DNA of 64,000 nt from Zelonia costaricensis (Eukaryota; Euglenozoa; Kinetoplastea; Trypanosomatida; Trypanosomatidae). Below, in pieces: positions 58,626-64,000 of this stretch (positions are counted from its first letter, which is position 1; the number at the start of each line of letters is the position of its first letter). Location of the stretch: positions 1 through 64,000 of the forward strand of contig JASAOO010003471.1 of NCBI GenBank assembly GCA_030849075.1. The letters are read 5' to 3'. A model generated the notes under the pieces. That model ran no database searches and had not been told where the DNA came from. It worked only from the letters and a program-made list of their open reading frames with translations. The position numbers were made by a program, and so were the translations under genes.

Positions 58626-61600
58626 ATGTCGTTTCGCGCGGTGCCGCGGCGTCTGACTCGCCCTGGGGCGCACCGCGCGGCCGCCATGGCGACACCTGCC
58701 GCATCTCCGCCGAGCTCACTGGCGCCGCTGCTGCAGCTTCCGCCGTTCCACCCGATTCCTTTCCCGGAGGACAAGTTCCTCTCCATCAAGTCCCGCTCCG
58801 CCGAAACCTACGCCACGGTGCGCGCCGACGTGCTGCAGCGCAGCGCCGAGCTCCGGGCACAGCTCCTGCGGCGGCGCCACGACCGAGCGGGCCCACAGGC
58901 TGTCCCCAGCAGTGGTGCTCCGGCAACGGCACGCGACGAGGGTGACGGCGAGCTGCTGCCGTCTGCGCCGCCACTGCCGCTGACGCCGCACCAGGCCGAG
59001 GAGCTTCTGCTCCTCACGAAGAAGGTCGAGGACCTGGTTCACCACCAGGGCTTCCTCCTCACTGACGAGCTGGTCTGGCGCATGTTCCATCTCTGCATCC
59101 AGTGCGGGGCGCCGCGCCTAGCGCTGAAGGCGTGGCTGCACGGTCACGTGCTGGCCGAGAAGCGCGGCCCGCCCCACCCGCTCTTCGCGCTGACCGATTT
59201 AGCCGCACTGCTGCGGTGCGCCGTGCTCCCGCGGCTGCCCGAGAGCGGCAGCACGCTGACGTGCAGCAGCGCCGTGCTCACCGCTGCGACGCACATGCGA
59301 GCCGCGGAAGCGTTCAGCGGCCGCAGTGGCAGCGCCCGAGCAAGCGTGGGGCTGGAGGACGGCCTCGATGCCGCTCAGCGCTACCTCGAGCTGCAGCGCC
59401 GCGGATCCAACGCGCCGGAGCTGGAGGATGGCGAGCAGGAGGTGGGGGACGCCGAGGACGACGCGGAGGGGCCAGAGGGCGCAGCACAGCAGTATCGCGC
59501 TCATCTGCTGGGCGAATACGTGTGGCCCGTGTGGCGCGCCATGGAAGGGATGCAGCTCACGTTGGCCGAACTGCGGCGCGGAGACGCCGCCGCCGAGGAC
59601 GACAGCGGGCACGACGTACTTGACGCGAGTGAGAGCGATGGCGCGACCCGCACACGCAGCGGCGAGGGGACAAGCAGCGGCAACGCCGGCCCCCTGGTAT
59701 GGCTGCCGAGCGTCACGGAGCAGACCCGCGTCGCGCGTGCGGCGTTGATGTCCGTGACGCCGCTCTACTCCTTTCACGCGCCGCCGTCGACGTCGCCGGC
59801 AGCACACGCAGCTGACGCGGCATCCGGCGCGGCCAGGGCGGCGGCGCTGCGTGCGCAGGCGCTGCTGTGCAACCACCCGCCGCACTTCACGAGCGAGGCA
59901 GCCGCAATGCTGGCGCCCCTGCAGGCGCTGCTCAACGCGTGGCTCACGGTGGCCCAGTGCGCGGCTGAGGCCAAGGACACGACGCTGCTCCTCGCCGTGC
60001 ATCGCGCCGTCTGCCTCGGCTTCCTCTCGCCCGCCGCGACGGACGGGGCCGCTGAACAGTCTGCGCCGGCGCTGGTGCGCATCAATGAGGGGGCGTGGTG
60101 CCACTACGCCGCCCCTGGTAGTGACGAAGCGGCCGCGGAAGGGACGCACCGCCACGCCGCGGAGCAGCAGGCACGCGCTGTGGTGCGCGAGTTTGTGAAC
60201 AGCAGCCTCTCCGTCCTTCAGTTTGGGCTGCTGGGCGCTGAGCAGGACTCTCTGCTGTGGCTGCTGCACGACACCGCCGCTCTGGTCGCCGGGGCGGCCG
60301 CCACGCTACGTCGGGAACGTCTGCGGTGCAGCAATGCCTTTGCTGCCGGCTCGGCTGAAGTTGGGACGCCGTCGCGCATGTGTGCTGTAGCGGCCGCGCA
60401 GGCCAACGCGATGGGCGGCGAAGCTGAGAACGAGCGTAGGCTGGGGCTGCTGCAGACGGTGCTGCCAGCCGCACTGCGCTCTTGCCTCGGCGCGGCCGCG
60501 CTGCACGCACACGCGAACCCCGAGCACGCAAGCGCAGTCGCCGCAACACATGCGTTTCTGCGCAGTGCCGTCGCCGACGCGCCGGCCAGCAACGGAGGCA
60601 CAAACGCCTTTGCGGAGGCCGCCTTGTACGTCGGCCTTGCCACCGGGGACGAGGCGCTGCTGACGTGTGGCGCGGCCGCTGACGCCAGCGCCGTAGTACC
60701 TGACAGCGATCCACCACGCGAGTCACCCGCTGCCGCCCTGCTGCTGTACTCGAGGGCCCTCCAGGCGTGTCGTCGCGCTGTTCCGCGCCTGCAGGCCGAT
60801 GGGCCGGACGAGGGGGAGGCTGGCACGCCACCGGCAGAGGATGTGTGGGCGGAGTGGTCGGCGGCCGTCGCAGGCATCGCGGCGGTGGTGGCTGCTTCGT
60901 CATCGGAAAGCGCAGCGGCGCATCTTGACGGCTGCCTGCAGGCCCTCGTCCTGCACGCGACGCGACTGCAACTGGAGCGGGTGACGGCGTATGTGCGGCT
61001 CGCCGAGCAGCCGGCAGCGGCGCCCTGTGCAGCAGCCGCAGAGGACGGCACGGGGGCCGAGGGCTTTATCGACGGTGCCGACGAGGTCGAGCCCAACGCC
61101 TACGCCCGGGCCGAGGCGGAGCAGACGCGGCAGACCGCCGTGGAGGAAGCGTGGGCGGCGCTGCAGCACACGACGGTGGCTACTGTGCAAGGGGCGCTGG
61201 CACGGGCAGAGGAGCTGCTCGAGGAGTTCGCTTCCACCTCGACAGAGCCGATACACTGCTTATCGCCAGCGTCCCTTAGCACGCTCGCCGTTCTCGCCCG
61301 TCTCGGGACATATATCGAAGAAGCTGCGAAGGAGGCAGAGGCGGAGGCCGATCCTACGGGTGCTGCGGCGGAGGTGTCGGCCGCCGTGGACCGCGTCATG
61401 GCGCGTGTGGTGCGCGACACGTGTACGCTGCTCCGCAGCGCCACTACCGGCCCCGACAACACGGCCGCCACGGCGAGTGTGGTGGGCAACTGGGTGCAGT
61501 GGGTGCTGGTGACGCTGATGGCGCGGCGGGCCTGGGCCGACGTGCTGGCTGTGCTGCGCGCTCTCGACGACGGCGAGGCTGGCGATGCCGCGCAATCGCT

Positions 61601-61721
61601 GCTGTGCAGCACCACGGTAGACCCCGCTGTGTTCGCCGCCCTGTACGCGCGGGCCATGGAGGACGGGGCGGCCAGCGTCTGCGCCTTTTTGCGTCCGCGC
61701 CGCGAGCAGCTTTTCTTCTGA
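58626..61721 (+). CDS. Large helical protein, probably mitochondrial, unknown function
   Basis: A 1031-residue protein. The first 20 residues (MSFRAVPRRLTRPGAHRAAA) are basic and free of acids, as in a mitochondrial import signal. The rest is Ala/Leu-rich and predominantly helical, with paired-helix character reminiscent of pentatricopeptide- or TPR-like solenoids (for example VDDLVHHQGFLLTDELVWRM-type segments at about residues 135-185 and the final 100 residues). It has no clear repeat consensus. Several acidic or Ala-rich insertions occur (about 265-290, 320-345, 800-830). No catalytic motif is visible. Kinetoplastid mitochondria contain many such large helical proteins in ribosome and RNA-processing complexes; membership here is inference. 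The frame extends 115 codons upstream through repeat-like spacer, so ATG 58626 is chosen; ATG 58686 is an alternative. Confidence 0.86.
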   Translation: MSFRAVPRRLTRPGAHRAAAMATPAASPPSSLAPLLQLPPFHPIPFPEDKFLSIKSRSAETYATVRADVLQRSAELRAQLLRRRHDRAGPQAVPSSGAPATARDEGDGELLPSAPPLPLTPHQAEELLLLTKKVEDLVHHQGFLLTDELVWRMFHLCIQCGAPRLALKAWLHGHVLAEKRGPPHPLFALTDLAALLRCAVLPRLPESGSTLTCSSAVLTAATHMRAAEAFSGRSGSARASVGLEDGLDAAQRYLELQRRGSNAPELEDGEQEVGDAEDDAEGPEGAAQQYRAHLLGEYVWPVWRAMEGMQLTLAELRRGDAAAEDDSGHDVLDASESDGATRTRSGEGTSSGNAGPLVWLPSVTEQTRVARAALMSVTPLYSFHAPPSTSPAAHAADAASGAARAAALRAQALLCNHPPHFTSEAAAMLAPLQALLNAWLTVAQCAAEAKDTTLLLAVHRAVCLGFLSPAATDGAAEQSAPALVRINEGAWCHYAAPGSDEAAAEGTHRHAAEQQARAVVREFVNSSLSVLQFGLLGAEQDSLLWLLHDTAALVAGAAATLRRERLRCSNAFAAGSAEVGTPSRMCAVAAAQANAMGGEAENERRLGLLQTVLPAALRSCLGAAALHAHANPEHASAVAATHAFLRSAVADAPASNGGTNAFAEAALYVGLATGDEALLTCGAAADASAVVPDSDPPRESPAAALLLYSRALQACRRAVPRLQADGPDEGEAGTPPAEDVWAEWSAAVAGIAAVVAASSSESAAAHLDGCLQALVLHATRLQLERVTAYVRLAEQPAAAPCAAAAEDGTGAEGFIDGADEVEPNAYARAEAEQTRQTAVEEAWAALQHTTVATVQGALARAEELLEEFASTSTEPIHCLSPASLSTLAVLARLGTYIEEAAKEAEAEADPTGAAAEVSAAVDRVMARVVRDTCTLLRSATTGPDNTAATASVVGNWVQWVLVTLMARRAWADVLAVLRALDDGEAGDAAQSLLCSTTVDPAVFAALYARAMEDGAASVCAFLRPRREQLFF

Positions 61722-62328
61722 CACGCACGATCGGGTTGTCGCCTGTATCGACCAGCCTGTGAAGCCGACTGTAGCTCGGGCACTCCATCACGCACACACA
61801 CACACAGATTCAACGAGCAAGAAACAAGCACACGGGGTTGGCAGTGCAGGTCGAGGTGACTCGCACAGGTGTATGTGCTGGAGGGCCCACCATGCGCCAG
61901 GGAAGAAAACAAAAAAAAAGGTGTGAACCGGAGGCGCACCCTCGCCGCCTACTGTCTTAGACGCGACGGCATGTGCACAACTGTACGCAGCACAGAGTCT
62001 AACGGAAGAACTATTCAGAAGGAGCTGAGTCCAGCGGTGCCCTCCCCGCACAGCGCTTTCCCGTACACGTTCTGGGACGCAATTCTTCTTTACTCCTCCC
62101 CTCCCTCTGTACCTCGACATTGCACTTCAACGACATAAACCGCTGCACGCAGCAGCAGCAGCAGCAGCCTCCACACGTGCCGCGGCCGGAACACGAGGCA
62201 GCCCGTGTGGTCGCCGCAAGTTCCCCCCCCCCTCCCCGCCCTCAGCGAGTGCCCTGTTGACACTCCGCTGTTCACTGTTGACTTGCTGCTTCTTTTTTTT
62301 CTCTCCTTGCATCGCGTTCGCCGTCGTG
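61722..62328. other. 0.6 kb intergenic region
   Basis: CA repeat at 61791-61806, A run at about 61910-61919, a short CAG repeat at about 62150-62167, then two pyrimidine tracts (62221-62240 and 62289-62307). Confidence 0.7.
62221..62245 (+). promoter_or_regulatory. Candidate upstream acceptor of 62.3 kb gene
   Basis: C-rich tract 62221-62242 followed by AG at 62244-62245. Splicing here keeps the ATG at 62329, giving an 83-base leader. Confidence 0.45.
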
Positions 62329-62342
62329 ATGCGGTGCACGAG
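62289..62342 (+). promoter_or_regulatory. Second pyrimidine tract with AG inside the coding region
   Basis: A strong T tract at 62289-62307 has no AG before the ATG at 62329. The first following AG is at 62341-62342, inside codon 5. If used, it would remove the first ATG. Confidence 0.35.
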
Positions 62343-62895
62343 GTTGGTGTGGACGGCGACGCCGGAGAAGTTCGGCATTCTCGGCACGACGCACCCGAAG
62401 CCGAAGCGCAACGGCATGGGCCGCGAAAACAAGATGCGCAGCAAGCCAAGCGACAACGTGGCCTGGTACGACAAGGGTCCGGTGGAGTGGCTGCCGCGCC
62501 CGGTGCGGCTCACCTACGACCAGCTGGACCAGCTGCGCGACTGGATGATGAAGGAGACGATTGCCGGGCGTACCGAGGAGTTCAACAAAATCCGGCATCT
62601 GCACCGGGAGTGGTCGCAACACCCCTTGATGCCCGTGCTCGGCGATGTGGAGCCGAAGTTCCCGCTCAACCTGTACAAGCAGAACCACCGCGCCAAGCGG
62701 CGCTTCCTCGTGCGGTGGCACAAGGCAAATAGTCCGACGTACTGGATGTGGATGCCGCGCGGCCCGGCTGTCGTGACCCCGCTGCATCGCGCCAGTCCGT
62801 CGCACTTCCCCGAGCAGTGGCGGCAGCTGGCGAGAGGCGGCACGGCCAACTCCCCGCTGATTGCCAGCAGCGGCAGCAGCTCTGCGGTGCAGTGA
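62329..62895 (+). CDS. Small basic Trp-rich protein, probably mitochondrial
   Basis: A 188-residue basic protein. The N-terminus MRCTRLVWTATPEKFGILGT has the look of a short mitochondrial presequence. It is followed by KPKRNGMGRENKMRSKPS, a basic loop. Residues 45-110 contain WYDKGPVEWLPRPVRLTYDQ and the helix LRDWMMKETIAGRTEEFNKI. Residues 120-150 contain NLYKQNHRAKRRFLVRWHKA and SPTYWMWMPRG. Strong basicity, Trp content and compact size are typical of kinetoplastid mitochondrial ribosome or respiratory-complex accessory subunits; I cannot name it. The frame continues 24 codons upstream from a TTG through the T tract, so ATG 62329 is chosen. Internal Met30 and Met36 could serve as starts of a shorter form. 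Confidence 0.88.
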   Translation: MRCTRLVWTATPEKFGILGTTHPKPKRNGMGRENKMRSKPSDNVAWYDKGPVEWLPRPVRLTYDQLDQLRDWMMKETIAGRTEEFNKIRHLHREWSQHPLMPVLGDVEPKFPLNLYKQNHRAKRRFLVRWHKANSPTYWMWMPRGPAVVTPLHRASPSHFPEQWRQLARGGTANSPLIASSGSSSAVQ

Positions 62896-63875
62896 CGTGC
62901 TTTTTTTTTTTTGTACGCACGTGTGCGTGTGTGTGTCCATCTGTGGGTGTGAATGCGTGTGTCTGTGTGTCTGTTGTCGCCGACCCCGTCGTTTGGACGG
63001 TGTTTTGGCTGTTTGGTCAATTACAGTTCCCACGGGAAAGCAAAAAGCAGAAACAAAAAAGAAGCGACCACTCGAAAGCAGCAGAGGTCAGGAGAAAGCG
63101 GTGCTTGGCCGTGACACGGATCGGTTTCCTCTTGCGCGGCGTCGGCTTTGGCTGTTTGTGTGTGTGTGCTTCTGTGCACCAGCGCCGCTCGACCCGGAAC
63201 ACTTCTTCAGAGACGCGCAGACTGCTTCGCGCGAGCGAGTCGTTCGTGCTCTACCGTTGAAGCGACATCTTGGATGCCTACCTCAGTCACCTTCTCTCTC
63301 TCTCCCTTGCCCACCCACTCCCGCCCACACCCACGCCATCCTCCGGGGCACAAGCAGAAGAGGTTTCTCGGCCCCTCCCCTCCCTCTCTCCCGTCTCGTC
63401 TCCCACAGCTGCCGAGTGCACGTGCTCTGGCCCCTACCTTCGGCTCCCCTCGGCCCCCCCCACACCTCTCTGTGCATACCTCACCCCTTCTCTACAGCCC
63501 TCCCTCTTGTCTCCCAGCTCCACCCTCAGTTCGCCCCCCTTTCTCTTTGTTTTCTTTTCCGCGTGCGTGCGTGCGCGTCACCCTGCATTCGCCCCAACGA
63601 CGACGCAGCTCCTCGTTACTCCTCCTGCTCCACTCGTGTTTTGATTTCCTCCGTGTAGGTGCTCCGCGCCTTGCACCCGTCCTTGTCCAGTTCACTCTGT
63701 CACCGGCTTCTTTGACGGGAGAAGGCTGGCTGCCTCGAGTCTGAAGGCCTGTATATAGGAATCCCAGCTAGAGCTAGCTCCACTCTCGTGGTGTCGCTGC
63801 TCCACCCACCCAATCTCACCCCCCCCCCCCACACACACTTATTCAAGCTTCCCCCCTCTCCCCTCTCTCTCTGCA
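62896..63875. other. 1.0 kb intergenic region
   Basis: T run at 62901-62911, GT repeats at about 62923-62975 and 63157-63170, then C/T-rich sequence and a C run at 63820-63830 before the last gene. Confidence 0.7.
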
Positions 63876-64000
63876 ATGGGCAAGTCCGACGCAGGCAAGA
63901 CGGAGAAGCGCTCCACCTGGAGCCGCATCGTCGATGTGTTGTGCACCGTCTTTTCGCTGCGTATTGCCCTGACAATCATCTACTTCATCCTGATTGTGCT
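63876..64000 (+). CDS. 5' end of a membrane protein gene, cut by window edge
   Basis: The ATG follows a C/T tract (63848-63874). The 41 complete codons read MGKSDAGKTEKRSTWSRIVD, then a hydrophobic segment VLCTVFSLRIALTIIYFILI that continues to the window edge. A Gly at position 2 and Ser at position 4 or nearby could allow N-myristoylation, although the following Asp and Lys are not ideal. A short cytosolic basic N-terminus followed by a membrane span is all that can be said. Codon use matches the other genes. Confidence 0.7.
   Translation, partial: MGKSDAGKTEKRSTWSRIVDVLCTVFSLRIALTIIYFILIV

Noticed and set aside
1..64000. Strand-switch region, tRNA cluster or retroelement
   Set aside because: All genes point the same way, and no tRNA-like cloverleaf, reverse transcriptase or telomeric repeat was recognised. 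Short degenerate retroposons in 3'UTRs cannot be excluded without alignment.

Overview
The window looks like a GC-rich nuclear chromosome segment of a trypanosomatid, most likely of the Leishmania/Leptomonas/Crithidia group (Leishmaniinae). The evidence is as follows. All 21 supported genes lie on the plus strand. They are intronless open frames with very high GC at third codon positions. They are separated by 0.5 to 2.4 kb of pyrimidine-rich, GT- and CA-repeat-rich spacers. Polypyrimidine tracts followed by AG sit just upstream of many start codons, as expected for spliced-leader trans-splicing of polycistronic transcripts. I cannot fix the genus. No tRNA, rRNA, transposon, CRISPR array, strand-switch region or bacterial-type signal was recognised.

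Layout. 0.9-14.4 kb: an RG-rich coiled-coil protein, an AT-hook protein, a 1773-residue protein with Sfi1-like Trp/Arg helices, and a 120-residue tail-anchored protein. 15.5-24.4 kb: CDC73 (PAF1 complex), mitochondrial HslV protease, a TRF4-like non-canonical poly(A) polymerase and a stand-alone Rieske protein. 25.9-36.4 kb: a divergent membrane protein that may be PEX3, a GOS1/GS28 Golgi SNARE and a large M14 cytosolic carboxypeptidase (tubulin deglutamylase family). 37.2-46.0 kb: a NASP-like histone chaperone, a TatD/Scn1-like metal hydrolase, an RCC1-repeat protein and a PGAM5-like mitochondrial phosphatase. 48.1-63 kb: a SPATA17-like IQ protein, an unrecognised 441-residue protein, a GH31 glycosidase homologue that appears catalytically dead, a large probably mitochondrial protein and a small basic probably mitochondrial protein. 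The window ends inside the first 41 codons of a membrane protein gene.

The genes share a transcription direction rather than a pathway, as is normal for a trypanosomatid directional gene cluster. Three themes recur: flagellum/cytoskeleton (carboxypeptidase, SPATA17-like, possibly the Sfi1-like and coiled-coil proteins), mitochondrion (HslV, PGAM5-like, two predicted mitochondrial proteins) and nuclear RNA/chromatin work (CDC73, TRF4-like polymerase, NASP, AT-hook protein, RCC1-like protein).

The observations I rate highest are: the GH31 pseudoenzyme, which lacks every catalytic motif while keeping the fold signature; the candidate divergent PEX3; a possible trans-splice choice that would remove the predicted mitochondrial N-terminus of the 62.3 kb gene; NASP with its acidic tract moved to the N-terminus; low-complexity insertions that split conserved enzyme domains; and a same-strand (GT)n/(CA)n pair able to fold into a long RNA duplex. 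No clearly new multi-gene system was found.
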